This document shows positions 33,555-45,865 of a DNA stretch of 64,000 nt, one piece after another. Each line of letters opens with the position of its first letter. The first letter of the stretch is position 1. The translations under genes and the position numbers were made by a program. This stretch comes from Ascaphus truei (Eukaryota; Chordata; Amphibia; Anura; Ascaphidae), in the NCBI GenBank assembly GCA_036426205.1, contig CM071568.1, forward strand, positions 41,232,784-41,296,783, written 5' to 3'. Under the pieces are notes generated by a model. It had not been told where the DNA came from. It did not search any database and saw only the letters and a program-made list of their open reading frames with translations.

Positions 33555-33690
33555 CCCATATGTCTTAGCCACGCACAAAGCTTTCACTGCAGCCAGGGAT
33601 TCTGGGTAATGACGTGCAAATGAGCACACAGTGGTCACTTTTTGACTTCTTTTCAGTTAAAATGCACCCCTAGATTTTCTAACACCTCCC
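33555..33690. repeat. Dispersed repeat with AGGGATTCTGGG core (copy 2)
   Basis: It contains GCAGCCAGGGATTCTGGGTA, ATGACGTGCAAATGAGCACA and TTTCAGTTAAAATGCACCCC, parallel to 18735-18910. The reverse copy is at 56205-56350. Confidence 0.65.
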
Positions 33691-34689
33691 ATAGCAGCTC
33701 CCCAAAACGCTCACTAGCCCATGTGAGATTAGAATCACCCCCATATAGGAGAAAAAAAAAATAACTTTATACGAGTGTATGCAAAAGATGACGTCACAAT
33801 GTTTTTTGGGGAGACAATTCTACCGATTGTCACAAAATCTAGATACACAACCCCTCATCAGAGATTAACGCTTAAAGGAAAACAACTGTTAGTATAACCA
33901 TTCACTGAATAGTATATACAAACTTTGCAAATTGTTGAAAAGGATGAGCTAGTCCATGGATTGGCACTGCCAATATACCATCATGTAAAATGAACTGGGG
34001 TTTGGAAGGGAATTCTTGGGATTACTGTATACAGAGTTTCATTATAACTTGCTATCAAAATATTAACGCCCCCAACACCCAGATAATCGAATTCGCATGC
34101 TAAAGTATCTCAATATTTTTGGGGGAAGGTTATTTCAATTCTATTCTAGGCCTATATTTACTCGTTCGTGGAATATGATAGGTCACAGAAAATAGAGGGG
34201 GCTTAGTGATCTATTATGTTTCACTCTAATTGGTGGCTTTACATTCCAAACCAGTGGTGGCTTATAAGCCGACCAAGAGAGAACGGGCCAGATTTCTGGC
34301 ACGGCTTTCTTGCCATACTGACTACTGGTCTAGTAGCAGCATTGAGTCGGTATACGGTAATGCAGGCAGGTTTATGGCAGACAGGGACTGCGTGGGAGTA
34401 ATTTGTGGCGCAACAGGGCCACATTTCCAAAAGTGATTGCTAGTCCATTAACACCTTCAACTAGAGAACAATGTCGTTCGTCACGAATTCAATGAAGCAG
34501 TCACTCAGACGGTTCCATCTTGCCGATGGAATTTAGCACGAGAAGCTAGGTCACTATCACCAGTATGGCCCTGGATTGACCCTCGTTACTGTCATTGCAT
34601 CTAGATGCACAGTCCATAGTCGAAGGAGGGGATGAGAGTCACTAAAAGTGCTGACATTAAAGAAAAAAAATGGGAGGTTGAAATGTGAA

Positions 34690-34880
34690 CCGTTATTTAA
34701 AGTGTAATTTATTTATGAAAAACATGTTTATACAGGGAAGTAATACGCATTAGGAGCTATACTGCACGTTTTCACGGTGATGACTCATGGGCACCAGAGA
34801 GTATAACAGTAGTCGTTACGTACAATATTGATATGAACAGAGGTTGACAGTCAAATGCGCAGACTGTCAGCGACATGTGA
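34690..34880. repeat. Anuran-type dispersed repeat with CAGGAAGTAATAC core
   Basis: It contains AACATGTTTATACAGGGAAG and TAATACGCATTAGGAGCTAT. Related copies occur at 55190-55300 (reverse of this), 60805-60960 and, reversed, 61470-61585. It is non-coding. Confidence 0.55.
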
Positions 34881-35140
34881 CTAGGTCACATAAAGGACAT
34901 AACCTGTGACAGCAGATGAGAAATGGTCTTTAGTAACTGTGCGCAATGTGTGTCAATCATCCTATCACGAGGAGTATGCAAATGAGAATGTGAAACAAGT
35001 AATTAGTGACAAACATTCGTGCTATTGCATAAAGCATATGATTATGTGGCCAGGCATTGGCTAATGCCCCAAATATATTATATATTTTAACGTTGTTGCT
35101 GATATGAGAAGTATCTCTTATGAGCGTGAGTTTTTTACGC
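34881..35140. other. Segment B single-copy part, inverted
   Basis: No gene or element end is recognised. It is the reverse of about 54890-55190. Confidence 0.5.
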
Positions 35141-35575
35141 AGTGATTTAATCAGTTCACTGCAGCTGCGCCCACATGCTTGGCAGCCGTAGGACTCCGCA
35201 CCCCCTCTATCCAAGTACCAGCGGCGTCAAATTACGTCCGCAGAGTCTGTGGACGTCACAGGTGAGCCCGTGCGCGTCATTGACGCGGCTAAGTTACCAG
35301 CTGGCAACGTGTGTCACGTTGGCACTGTGGCCATGGACGTTATGATAGGTTTCCGGTGTTACGCGAGCACTGAAGAGCCGGCAGAGAAGCAGGTGTAGGT
35401 GGAGAGTTCAGAGGCCTCTACGTCTCCCGCCATTTAAATTATAAATGACTACTTGGGCGGAAGAGCGCAGATTGCCTATGTAGGACACCGCCATGCCCCA
35501 GAAATGCTTTGCACCGAATTCTGGGGGGGGTGCCAACACCCCAGTTTGCGAACCCCTTGTCTCTATAGCAAATAC
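35141..35575 (-). mobile_element. hAT-like element (inverted noisy copy)
   Basis: On the minus strand it begins CAAGGGGTTCGCAAACTGGG, followed by CACCCCCCC. The better copy is on the plus strand at 54505-54890. The inside is GC-rich with many CGTCA-type motifs. Confidence 0.55.
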
Positions 35576-35757
35576 ACTGAACGAAAATACAGTAGGAAGG
35601 TACCAAACATAAATGTATGTCATATGTCCTTCTACACATAATGCAAAAAGAAATTAATATAAGATTTATTTTTTATTACAGTTCTAATAGCTTGTTTCCT
35701 CTGTTGTGTTTGTTGAAAATTATTTTGCACCAAAAACAAATGGTCTTCTCCAAAGGA

Positions 35758-36378
35758 GTAAGGCTGAGGCCCCGCTGCAGCTGGCGGCGCACAGCACGGG
35801 CCTACCAGCTCCTTTTCATTCAAGTTCCGGAAGGGTACCCCGCTGGCTCCTTCCCTGATCAGGTGGCTGACTTGGTGCTGTGACGCGTCAGCCAGCCGAT
35901 GCCTGCAGCTTGGTGATCAGAAGCGGCTGACGCAGTCAGCCAATGAGGGAGGGAATGGGAGCGGCTACGGTGAGGGAAGGGAAGGCGGTACGGGGCTACG
36001 GGGGGGTAGGCGGCAGAGGGGCAGGGGGGCTGGATCAGGGGAGCGAGGAGGCGAGGAGGAGGGAGGGACCCCAGTGAGCGGTGCGCTACCTCTCCCTGAT
36101 GGTCTTGCTGAGGGGTGGGACGGGGCACAGATCGCTCCACTGTCTCTCCCCGGAGTCAGGGGGGGGGGCTGTGACACGTGCGGAACACACAGCCTGGAGA
36201 GTAACATTAGCCCGAAGCATCGCGCGCCCCCACCACCCACCCATCTTCCAGCCCCCCCTGTCCAGCTCCAGCTCCCACTCCCTACAGACCGCAGATAGCG
36301 GTCAAGTGCCTCTCCACGCGCGCCTGTCTGCAGTGCAGGAGCGTGGTCTGAGGCAGCGGAGCTTAGCCTTAAGCAGCA
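35758..36378. mobile_element. GC-rich Harbinger-like MITE (inverted noisy copy)
   Basis: It begins AAGGCTGAGGCCCCGCTGC and ends GGCAGCGGAGCTTAGCCTTA. Both ends start TAAGGCT on opposite strands. The GC-rich interior with G runs makes many spurious open frames (145 and 180 codons). The reverse copy is at 53735-54318. Confidence 0.6.
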
Positions 36379-36860
36379 ATAGTCTCTTTCCGATAACAAG
36401 GACAATCTGTGAGAAAGAGCAACAAAACTTTTTTTTAATTTGTATAATAACAGAGAATCTAGTGACAATTGAAAGGGTTTTGATTGTAAACCATAAAGTT
36501 CAAACACAAAAGTATTAACCTTCTAATTTATTGCAGAATATTTGCATGTTCCCTACTTACAGAGATGGTGCGACTTTGCGAAGCTCCTGTTTTACAATGA
36601 TTTTTCCATAGAACATAGCCCATCCTTCTGTGGCTCCGTACTGTATTGTGGTGAGAGGTTCCAGCGATTGCATCACCCGCAGTGTGATCACCTCTCTCCT
36701 AGTGTGCTGGCGCTAGCCCTCGTGAAAGAGACATTCTTTGGCAGTTTGTTGATGATGGAAATTGACATTTGGTGCGGCCATCTCGCCGCGACCAAGTCCT
36801 GCGGGCATTTGGCACTCCGAGGGACCCTTTGCCAAGCTGCAGCCATAGGAAATGAGGAAG
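36379..36860. other. Segment B part with unassigned repeat-like sequence, inverted
   Basis: No gene is seen. The block CTCTCCTAGTGTGCTGGCGC to CAAGTCCTGCGGGCATTTGG is GC-richer and mirrors 53260-53540. The 108-codon frame at 36542-36868 is broken in the other copy. Confidence 0.5.
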
Positions 36861-36861
36861 G

Positions 36862-37010
36862 AAATTAGGGGTAGACATTAGGGTTTTTAGGTAGGGAATT
36901 AGGATAAGGGGCTTAGGGCTTTTAGAATAAGGGGTTTTTTAGAGTAAAGGGTGAAGGTTTAGGGTAGGTGATGAGCTGTAGATTAGGGGGGTTTGTACGT
37001 AAGGGGAGGG
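36862..37010. repeat. Degenerate TTAGGG-like tandem repeat
   Basis: Irregular units such as TTAGGGTTTTTAGG, TTAGGATAAGG and TTTAGGGTAGG recur about every 12-20 bases. The reverse copy (CCCTAA-rich) is at 53120-53240. The units are not exact hexamers. Confidence 0.7.
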
Positions 37011-37049
37011 GTTTACCTTGGTGGCAAAAAATGCTGGCGGCGAGGATGT

Positions 37050-37386
37050 CCCTGCGGTTGATAGAGAATATATAGAATGCTTTAAAACTCATTAAAAATG
37101 GTATTAAAGTTGAATAAAAAACAAAATACAAAAAAACAGTCAATATTATCTAATACTACAGAACTGATTTACTTAAAAAAATATACGGTATATATAAGAT
37201 TTCACGTTTTGCTTCTTTAATATACTGTGCATCCTTTGATTACTACAGCAGGTTGGTCTGCACACCTCCCCAGCAGGGCGAGGAGATCTTGTAAGACATT
37301 CCTGTTTGTGATCATTTGTGCCAATGTTCCCCGCAATTTGAGCGCAAACTGTAACAATAATAAATGTCTCCTTAGTAATATAGAAT
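37050..37386. mobile_element. K500 MITE pieces next to the hAT-like insertion (inverted copy)
   Basis: It includes ATGGTATTAAAGTTGAAT, TTGATTACTACAGCAGG and TTTGTGATCATTTGTGCC, phrases of K500 in reverse. It ends at TAGGGTGACC, where the hAT-like element begins. The octamer beside it has lost one base relative to ATAAGAAT. Confidence 0.65.
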
Positions 37387-37739
37387 TAGGGTGACCATTC
37401 GTCGGTTTTCCAGGACACGCCCGGTTTTCGTGGTGCTGTACAGGTTGCCAGACCATCCCGGGAATGTCCCGTTTTTGTGTCGGCGGCGGTGCGCAAGGGG
37501 GGGGAGGGGCGTCGGCGGGGGAGGAAGGGATGCACAGCACGGTCGGTATTTTACTTACTGCCAGGGTTGAGCTTCTGCAGAAACATTGCCGGACGCAGGG
37601 ATCTGGAGTGGAGGATGGGGGGCGCGGGCTTTAGAATGTCGGGCCGCAAGAGGATTGGTCAAGGTAGGAGTATGCCGGGGGGCGGGGCTTGGTTCTCCCG
37701 GCGTTCCCTCCCCAGACATCTGGCCCTCCTTGGCTCATC

Positions 37740-38080
37740 GGAACCAGCTCTTCCACTCACCCCCCAGATACCCTCTTTGTTCCCTCCCCCGCAACCGGCT
37801 CTCTCCTTCAATCCCCGGCACCACCCTTCAGTCCCCGCCAACGGCTCTCTCCCTCATCCCCCGGCATCTCCTTCACTCCCTCAGCTCTCTCCTGCACTCC
37901 CCGGACCCTGGCTCCCCTCCCCTCCGCCCAGCAACCCGGTTATCTCCTCTTCAATCCCCCGGCACCCCCCCCCCTCACTCCCCGGCAACCGCTTCTTTCC
38001 TCACTCCCCCGGCACCCCGGCCACCCCTCCCATCCCCTGTCAACCCCGGCATCTCTCCTACCTCACCCTCGAGAGCCCGC
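37740..38080. repeat. C-rich minisatellite with unit near 30 bases
   Basis: The units are variants of CCGGCAACCGGCTCTCTCC followed by TTCACTCCCC. They give long P/S-rich open frames in all three plus phases. The matching reverse copy is at 52010-52400. Confidence 0.8.
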
Positions 38081-38149
38081 TCACAGCATCTGCCCACCTC
38101 CACGCGACACGCAGTTGCCGCCAGGTAGGCATATGGGGGGGCTGAGGGG

Positions 38150-39335
38150 AGAGGGGAGTGCTGCGGGGGGGGAGAGCGAGGAGATGCTGCAGGCGGAGGG
38201 GGGAGAGAGGGAGATGCTGCAGGAGGGGGGGAAGAGAGGAGAATGCGTGCAGGAGGGGGGGAGAGAGGGAGATGTGCAGGGGGGGAGAGAGGGAGAGTGA
38301 GGGGGTTAGGAGAGAGAGAAATGCTGAGGGGAGGGGGGGGCGAGGGAGATGCTGCAGGGGGGGGAAGAGAGGGACGATACTGGCCAGGAGGAGGGGGGAC
38401 AGACGAGGGAGATGCTGCAGGGGGGAGAGATGGAAGATGTGGGGGGGGGGAGAAGATGGAAGATGTGGGGGGAGGATGGAAGATGCTTCGCGTAAACGTT
38501 GCCTGCGTGGCGTGTGTGTGGAGACTGTGACAGTGAGTGTGTGTCGTAGAAGTGTAAGGTGGTGTGAGAGTGTGATGTGTGTGTGAGAGTGTGAGTGTGA
38601 GTGTGTGTATTGTGTGGTGTGTGTGTGTGTGCGAGAGTGTGAATTGCGGTATGTGTGCGCGAGAGTGTTGTAACGGTATGTGCGAGAGTGTGACGATGTG
38701 TGGAGGTGTGACAGTGTGAGGCCTCCCCGCCGTACGTGATGTCGACATGGTGTGGACGGTAAAGTGAGGTCGTGTGACGTGGTGTCGAAGCTGTGCTGTG
38801 CGGACTTGTGATCGGTGTGTGACGAGCACTGTAGGACGGTGTGTGGACTGGTATGACCGGGGGGAAGTGAGGTGGCGGACTGTGTTGACGGGGTGTGGAC
38901 TATGGTGTGTGTGGATGACGAGCGAGTGGACAGTGGGAATGTGGTGAGAGACAGAGAGGGGTGAGAGAGAGAGAGGGGGGTGACGGAGAGAGAAGGGAAT
39001 GAGAGAGGGGGCGTGAGAGAGAGAGGGTGAGATGAGGGTGGAGAGAGATGAGGTGGAGGAGAGAGGGTGAGAGAAGGGGAGATAAGGGGGTGTGAAGGAG
39101 AGGTGAAGAGAGGGGAGGGAGATAGGGGGGAGGCGGTGAGAGAGAGAGGGTGAAGAAAGGAGACTAAGGGGGGGGGGGGTGAGAAGGGAGCGATGGCTTG
39201 GTTGTGTCGCATGAGTGAGACAGTTTGTAGGTGAGGTGAGGAAGACGAGGAGAGAAGTGGAGAGGTGGTAGAGAGGGTGAGAGGGAGTGAGGAGAGAGAG
39301 AGAGGGTGGAGAACCAGTCAAGTCAAGGCAATGAC
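38150..39335. repeat. GA-rich then GT-rich low-complexity tract
   Basis: GGGGGAGAGAGGGAGATGCTGCAG-like units give way at about 38510 to GTGTGAGAGTGTG units and then to GAGAGAGG units. This is the reverse of about 50800-51950. Confidence 0.85.
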
Positions 39336-39339
39336 GTAC

Positions 39340-41992
39340 ACACCTCCCAAGCAAAGGGTCAGGTAGTGTCCCGAGCGGAGTCTGTACCTTTCTCCCTCTG
39401 GGTCTAGGCCGCACTGATGTCCCTTCCAGGGCCCAGTGGCCCCTAGGGTGGGGCTCCACAGGTAAGGAGGGATTGGGGAGAGCAGGGGGGTGATTTGCTT
39501 TAGGGTACACCTGGCCTCTAAGGTAGGGACTTCCTCTCTGCCCCCATTAGCTCATGCTTGGGTGGGTCGTCATGTGGATACAGTCGCTAGCTGCCCGCAC
39601 CCCACACAGACATATGGTTGGGGTTCCTGTGGACAGAACACTCACAAAGACACCAGTAGACTATCTCTGACTGGGCTCCATAATTATCCCTACCACCGTC
39701 CAGAATCCCCCCAAGGGTGGCAAATGACACCGGACCGGACGGTATGTCCATGTGTATGCTGGCCTGTATAACCCGTCAGACTGTCACTGTGAGCCTCCGG
39801 GCAGGTATTGTTCTATAACAGTGCATCTTACCATAGCCCCCCCTTGCTTTTTCATTTCTAGCTGCCACCAAATGTCAAGGTCGCTTCTTTGATCAGTTCA
39901 GTCGCTGCGTCATAAGGGCCACTGGCGGTCGTTTCTTTCACTTTGGTGGACAAAACTTACGTTGGTAGAGTTGGCCAAGGGCCTTTCTGTTTGCCCAGCT
40001 ACGATGGGACACGGTGTGTCGAGTTAACACACCCATAAATGTCTTGTGCTTTGGTTTAGCTCCTCTTATTGACTACTTGACTACTGCCCCCTTGCAAGGG
40101 TCGTATTATTGCATTGACTCTAATCCTTCATGGGCCCTCCCCCCCCCTAATTTATGTTATGTGGCCTTTTGTATTTGGCCCCCGCTCTATCCTATCTATG
40201 TGTGCCCCTAGTAAAGGTTTTCACTAAATTGTTGTGGTGGACTGGTTATATGCTGTGGGTGGGGCTTTTTGATTATGATGCGACTCTTCCGTCGTCCCCG
40301 GTTTGGCCCCGGCGCCCGCGGTCTACCTCTCTCAACAGTGGATCCCGTACAGGTTGGAGCGCCGCTGCTCACACAATCCCCATCAGCCTTCGACTCGTAC
40401 TCCTCCATCGGCCTCAGTCTGCAGGTATATCACACACCAGTAACTCTTCACTCATAACGGGGAAAGAGTTGCTATGGCAGAGAGCGTAAAATAGCAATTA
40501 AAAGGTTGCCAAAACAACGGTTCTCAACTTTTTGAAGAATACTTCTGTATTTTACCGCAAAAAAAAACACAAATCTATACATAATTCTCCCGGTTCATAA
40601 TCACCACAATACATTCCTCCTTATGGGATTTACACCCTAAATTCTATATATAAATACGTATCCTAGTTTCCTTTGTACAATTCTCGTCACTACCTCCCTT
40701 AACGCTACGTGCCTTCCTCCCACCCCCAAATCTGTCTGCGCTCTTGCCTACGCCGCCGCCTGCCGCCTGCTGTGCGGCGCGTTCAGCCTCGCGCCTGAGT
40801 CTCCTCCCCCGTCCTTGCAGTTAGCTACTGCCGGGTGAAATGGGGGGCTGCCGTGAACGGGGGCCCCGCGTCCATCTGACATCCCCTCCCGCAGGTGCGT
40901 CCCCTCTTTGCGCCTGAAACCAAACTGGGGGGCTCCGGTGGCGCACCTAGCGCTCCCATCACTCCCCCTTGTTTCATCCCTCACTTTTTCGGCTCTCTGC
41001 ACATAAAACTCGCTGCACATCACCAGCGCCCCCCCCCCCAACCCCCCCCCCCCACCTCTGCATCGTGCAGCAGTCCCTGCCGCCGATTGATAGGACTCTT
41101 TGTCCCGCTATAGGGACCAAGCCTTCCAAATATATATCCTGTCTTTCTCACACTTGAAACATTAGAGTGAATATTGTTTTCTAAACTGAAAATATTTGGC
41201 CACTTTTAAAATGTTAGAAAGTAAGGGACTACGGTCTTTTGTGACTAAACAATGTATTTCTTCTTTCTACTTGGAAACAAAAGACAGTAATCTTCTGCTG
41301 TTCGTTCTCTGATTCAATAGGAAGTAATTGTGGAGGTACGTCCTATCACAAAGCTTAGTTTAAAGCTGCATTCCCTGCCTGATCAGTTTATTTTAAACTC
41401 TCCTGAGGGGGCAGGGGGGGGGGGGGGGGGGCGCTTTAGAGCCAATGTCCTGGGATCCACCAATTGCTGACAGTACCAGCCACCCCACTCAAATCTTTGC
41501 CACCAGACAACAAATGGCTACGGAACTAAGCTCGCTCCATCCAGCGGCCAATAGAAAGCTCCGACGTCATGGGGAATGAAGTCCCAAGCTTCAAAATTCT
41601 TTGGTGAACTCGGCGGTGATTGTTTCTCTTTTTTTAACAAAACTACAAAACACTCGCAAACATATATTTTTTACTGTGTACCTGCGGCGGGACCCCCAGA
41701 GGATCCAGGACTAGACTGAGCTTCAGCGGGGATCCCCTGGTTTGGTACTCTTCAAAGACTGGGGAACGCTTTCGGTTTCAAGTCAAACAATGCACAGTGA
41801 AGTTATAAGTAAATGGTTTAGGTATGATTGCTATATGTACTGTAGGTACTCATACCAATCCACACAATCTGTTTTCACATGTAATTCTATATCAGGGTTG
41901 GGCAAATCCATTCCTCAAGACGCTCCAACTAGGCCTATATATTAGGGGATACCCCTGCTTTCAGTCCGGTTGCTCAATCAAGTGTGGCCAGT
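39340..41992 (-). repeat. Start of segment A, inverted copy (left arm of palindrome)
   Basis: This is the reverse complement of about 41992-44150, and hence of 20690-22850. Matches include 41101-41160 with 42800-42865 and 40330-40350 with 43455-43475. The part from about 39350 to 40260 is the most degraded of the whole window, with stretches such as 39800-39960 that barely align. Confidence 0.85.
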
Positions 41993-42100
41993 CGACGCCT
42001 ATTGAGGAAGACACAGATTGAGCCACCTGGACTGAAGCATGGGTATCCCTATATCGGCCTGTGGTACTCTTGAGGACTGGATTTGCCCAACCCTGAATTA
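41880..42100. repeat. Palindrome centre inside a foldback MITE
   Basis: Sequence pairs symmetrically about position 41992: for example GGTTTCAAGTCAAACAATGC at about 41775 pairs with the reverse of GCCATTGTTGACTTGAAACC at about 42192. The centre coincides with the centre of the foldback hAT-like MITE whose clean copy is 20592-20794. In the clean copy the sequences outside the MITE on the two sides are unrelated, so the symmetry beyond the MITE is unique to this copy. Confidence 0.85.
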
Positions 42101-43389
42101 TAAAATTACATGAAACAAGTGGACTTTGTTTGATTACCTACCAGTACATATAAGCAACATAACCTAACCATTTACTTTATACTTCACTGTTGCCATTGTT
42201 GACTTGAAACCGCAATCGTTCCCCATTATTTTGAAGCTTCCTAAACCCTGCGATCCCCCTGCTCATTCATATTCCTGGATCCTCTGGGGTCCCGCCGTAC
42301 CCAGTAAAAAATATATGTTTTCGATGTTTTGTAGTTTCTGTTACAAAAAGAGAAACAATCACCGCCGAGTTTCACCAATAGAGTTTTGTGACATCATTTC
42401 CCAATGACGTCGAGCTTCTATGGGCCGCTGGAGCGAGCTTAGTCCCGTAAGCCATTTTGTGTCTTGTGGGCATAATATTTGATTGGGGTGCTGGTACTGG
42501 CGCCAGCAATTAGGTGGATCCCAGGACATTGGCTCTAAAGCGCCCCCCCCCCCCCCCCTCCCCCTCAGGAAGAGTTTTCAGTTAAATAACTGATCATCAG
42601 GGAATGCACTTTAAACTAAGACTTTGTGATAGCCCGTTTACCTCCCACTTATCTCCTATTGAACAGAGAACACCAGCAGAGATTTACTGTCTTTTTGTTT
42701 CAAGTAGAAAGAAGAAATTCATTTTTTAGTCAAAAGACTTATTCCCATTACCGTTCTTAGACATTTTAAAGTGGCCAAATATTTTCAGTTTAGAAAGCAA
42801 ATTATCACTCTAATGTTTCAGTGTGAGAAAGAAAGGAATATAATTTTGAGGCTTGGTCCCTATAGCGGGACAGAGCTGCCTCTAATGGCGCCGGGCCTGC
42901 TGCGATGCGAGGGGGGGGGGGGGGCGCTGTGCTTGTGCAAGCGAGTTTTCTGGCAGACCCGAAAAGTGAGAATAACACGGGTGATGGAGCGCTAGCCACG
43001 CCCCCCAGCGTGTTCAGCCAATGAGGGCGCACCGGCTGGGAGACTTGTCATGGCCGCGCCCCCGTCACGCCGCGCCCCTTTCAAACCCTGCAGCTCATCT
43101 GCAGACCGGGTACTCGTCTTCACGCGCCGCCAGCCTGCAAAGGCGGGCGCGTGCACGCAGACAGGGGGCCGTAGCCTTAAGAGTATGACGAGACTTGTCA
43201 AGAACTAAATACTAATTTATATATAATTTAGGTGCTAATCCCATAAGGGAATTATTGGGCTATGAACCGGTATAGTTATGTGTTTTTTTGCGGTAAAATC
43301 CATAATCTTCTTTCAAAAGTAAAACGTTTTGGCTCCTTTTATGCGATTTTACGCTCTCTGCCATAGCCCTCTTTCCCCTTTATGTGAAG

Positions 43390-44440
43390 AGTCCTACTGG
43401 TGCTGAATATTACCTGCCACTGAGAGCCTGGGTACATCAGAGATACTGGGTGACAGCGCCTCCACTGTACGGGATCCCATGGGTTGAGATCGACCCGCGC
43501 AGGAACAATAATAATAATAATACCACACAGAATTAACAGTAACCTTTATGACCTTTACTAAGCACACTATTATATTACGTCATCCACTCTATAAGCATGA
43601 CAGGGGTCAATTGCATATACACCCTCGCATGTTCGTAGTAGCCCGACCACTGTGTACCCCCACACCGTGTCCCTCCGTACTGTCCGAGCCTTGGCCCACT
43701 CTACCACGTAAGTGTCCTCAAGTGATAACCCCACCCTTTAGGCCTGATCAGCGCCGTGCTGTACAGTGTTGGTGCACTTGTAGAACAATACCTGCCCGGG
43801 GGCTCCTCCCCGGTACGCAGAATACTACATGGAATCCGTCCGGTCCCGACGTCGTCATTTGCCACCCCTTGGGTGAATTCTGGCGTGGATAATATCACCG
43901 TCAGGATATCCCTCTGTTTCCTTTGTGTGTTCTGGTCCCAGAACCACCTTGTTAGGGCTGCGCAGCATAGCGACTGTATCCCTGACTACCCAAATAGCTA
44001 AGGGGCAGAGTCGCCTACCTTAGGGCCTGTCCCTAAATCAATCACTGCTCTACTATTGCGTCGGGCCTAACTTGGGGCCTGGGGGCCCAGTCTGGCCTAG
44101 CCCAGAGATGGACCACTCCCTGGACACTACCTGACCCTTTGCTGTACCCTCTTCCGACTGACGTGGTCCACAGCGCGCCAAAATAAATCCTTTTCTGGTG
44201 GATGGGAACCTGCCGTGCTATTGGCTCCCTGGCGTCATGTGTTCTTCGCCCCTCTGCCCTCATGGGGCCTTTAGTTCCCCCACGAGCCTCCTGCCTGCAT
44301 TGGGTCCTCACGCCTTGTTCTGCGCATCGCACGACTCTCACGCTTCCACACAGTCCAAGATGGCGGCTCCCGGACTGTACGCCACCGGTAGTCCCCGGCG
44401 ATGCACGCCCTAGTGCAACACCCCCTTCCCCCCACATCCA
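43390..44440 (-). mobile_element. LTR-like GC-rich block (second copy)
   Basis: Duplicate of 22080-23125. The TGGAGGCGCTGTCACC motif is retained on the minus strand near 43455. Open frames of 81-131 codons here disagree with those in the clean copy because of indels, which shows that none is a conserved gene. Confidence 0.45.
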
Positions 44441-45604
44441 CCTTCTCCCAAACTGCAGCGGATGTAGGGACTGAGAGGGGGAACCCAGGCCACAGTGCTA
44501 TGAACTTTTTTCTTTGCTGCTAGCATGTCAAATCTAAGTAGCTTGTTCATTTTTTAAGGAATAGAAAATTGCTGCCATTACATACCTGCAACTCACACGA
44601 TACACCGGGTATCACAATGTTTACCCCTTCTCATGGTCACATGGGTGACTATGAAATGGTTTTATGAAATGGTTAGACTGTGTTCTTCTGCTGTGGGTGC
44701 CGACACAATTGTGATCATTGTGTCTGCGGGCAGGGACAGAACACAGTGGGTAAGGGCTTTTTTTTTTTAATAGCAGCTCCAGTGTTAGAATAATTTCTAA
44801 GGGCAAATTTTGAAAAACATCAAACAAATGTAAATGAGTCCTGTGCATAATTACAGAGTGCACATTCCCCAGATTTAATCTCAAAAGCTTTGGCAATTTA
44901 AACCCGTTTCCTGGCCTAAAAAGCCCAACAACACATTGCAGCGAGGCTTTTATTCCCCTTGTAATTGCATTCCATTCATACTCCCATGAACCGATTATAA
45001 AGAAATACCAAGTAATGTGTGACATTTCATGATGTCATTTTAGAATGGTACTACATTTTAACTCTCTACGTCTACCACCCGCGCGTAGTGAATAAGAAGT
45101 AATAAAATCATTTTATTATCATCCCACAATAAAAGTTAGATACTTGGCACCTTACTTTGAAATACGTTTGTTAGGAATGTCGTTCGGAAAGCTTTTGTGG
45201 GCAATGTGAAAGTACTGTAATACATGTGTGTTCGTTGCGCGTGCGCTTTCAAAACTGCAAACAAAATCATGTATTTTTTTGTGTCATAGACCCTACTTTC
45301 GGTTAAATTGAACTCTGGGCTTATATACCAACCGTAGTATCAGTATGATGCACATTTGTAGTAGACTCCTTATGTTCAGACTCACACTGTAAACCAGGTT
45401 TAAAAGTGGTACAATGAATACCCGGTAAGTTATTAGAAATAAATCCCAGAGAAAGTCAGAGATTTGTTTTATTTTTTTTAGAGGAATCTGTGCTAGCGGC
45501 GTTTCTTCCTTCTCTCCCACATTTTGGCAGTCAGGAGACTTGATACATGGGGGCAGATTTCACAAACCCCGATGTCAGGGTATGCGCACCCCCTTCCGAC
45601 TTAC
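44441..45604. other. Segment A single-copy part, second copy
   Basis: Duplicate of 23130-24298. No gene is seen, and no frame survives in both copies. Confidence 0.6.
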
Positions 45605-45865
45605 ACCATTGTATTGGTATTTGTATAGTCTTTAGTTTTATAAGCGCCATTAACTGTACGAGCGCTTCACACAGTAATACACGTGTTATCATATAAATAA
45701 CAATATAAAATAACTATAAATAACGGTCATGAGGCATAAGTGCTTCAGAAAAAGGTAAACTTAGGAATGAGTCCCTTGCCCCATAGAGCTTACAATCTCA
45801 TTGTATGTAGTAGGAACGTACAGACCAGTAGGAAAGGCGTTATGGTAAGTGCTGCGTTCTGCATA
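45605..45865. repeat. Anuran-type dispersed repeat (duplicate of copy 2)
   Basis: Noisy version of 24299-24560, for example GAGCGCTTCACACAGTAATA with a lost base and AGAGCTTACAATCTCATTG. Confidence 0.7.

Larger units (their letters stand above)
29356..39335 (-). repeat. Segment B, inverted copy
   Basis: This 10-kb stretch is the reverse complement of about 50800-60505. Matched pairs include 29370 with 60495, 31900 with 57990, 37440 with 52680 and 38480 with 51590. Differences are dense and mostly one-base insertions or deletions. Both boundaries lie in CT/GA low-complexity DNA. Confidence 0.88.
37387..39335 (-). mobile_element. hAT-like element, right part only (inverted copy)
   Basis: It starts TAGGGTGACCATTCGTCGG and runs through GC-rich CCCCGGCA repeats, GA-rich and GT-rich tracts. 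The left end is missing because the sequence jumps at about 39335 to inverted segment A. The 511- and 384-codon minus-strand frames here are low-complexity artefacts. Confidence 0.7.

Noticed and set aside
36862..37010. Interstitial telomere (TTAGGG)n
   Set aside because: The units are irregular in length and sequence and are not hexamers in tandem. It is probably a degenerate minisatellite within a MITE-rich area.
37477..38300. Three overlapping P/S-rich plus-strand frames of 180-222 codons
   Set aside because: All three phases are open at once because of a C-rich minisatellite. The counterpart at 52010-52710 does not keep them.
37975..39510. 511-codon minus-strand frame and nested 384-codon frame
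   Set aside because: They lie in C-, GA- and GT-rich low-complexity DNA of a non-autonomous element and are rich only in S, P, H and T. The frames are not kept in the reverse copy at 50800-51950.
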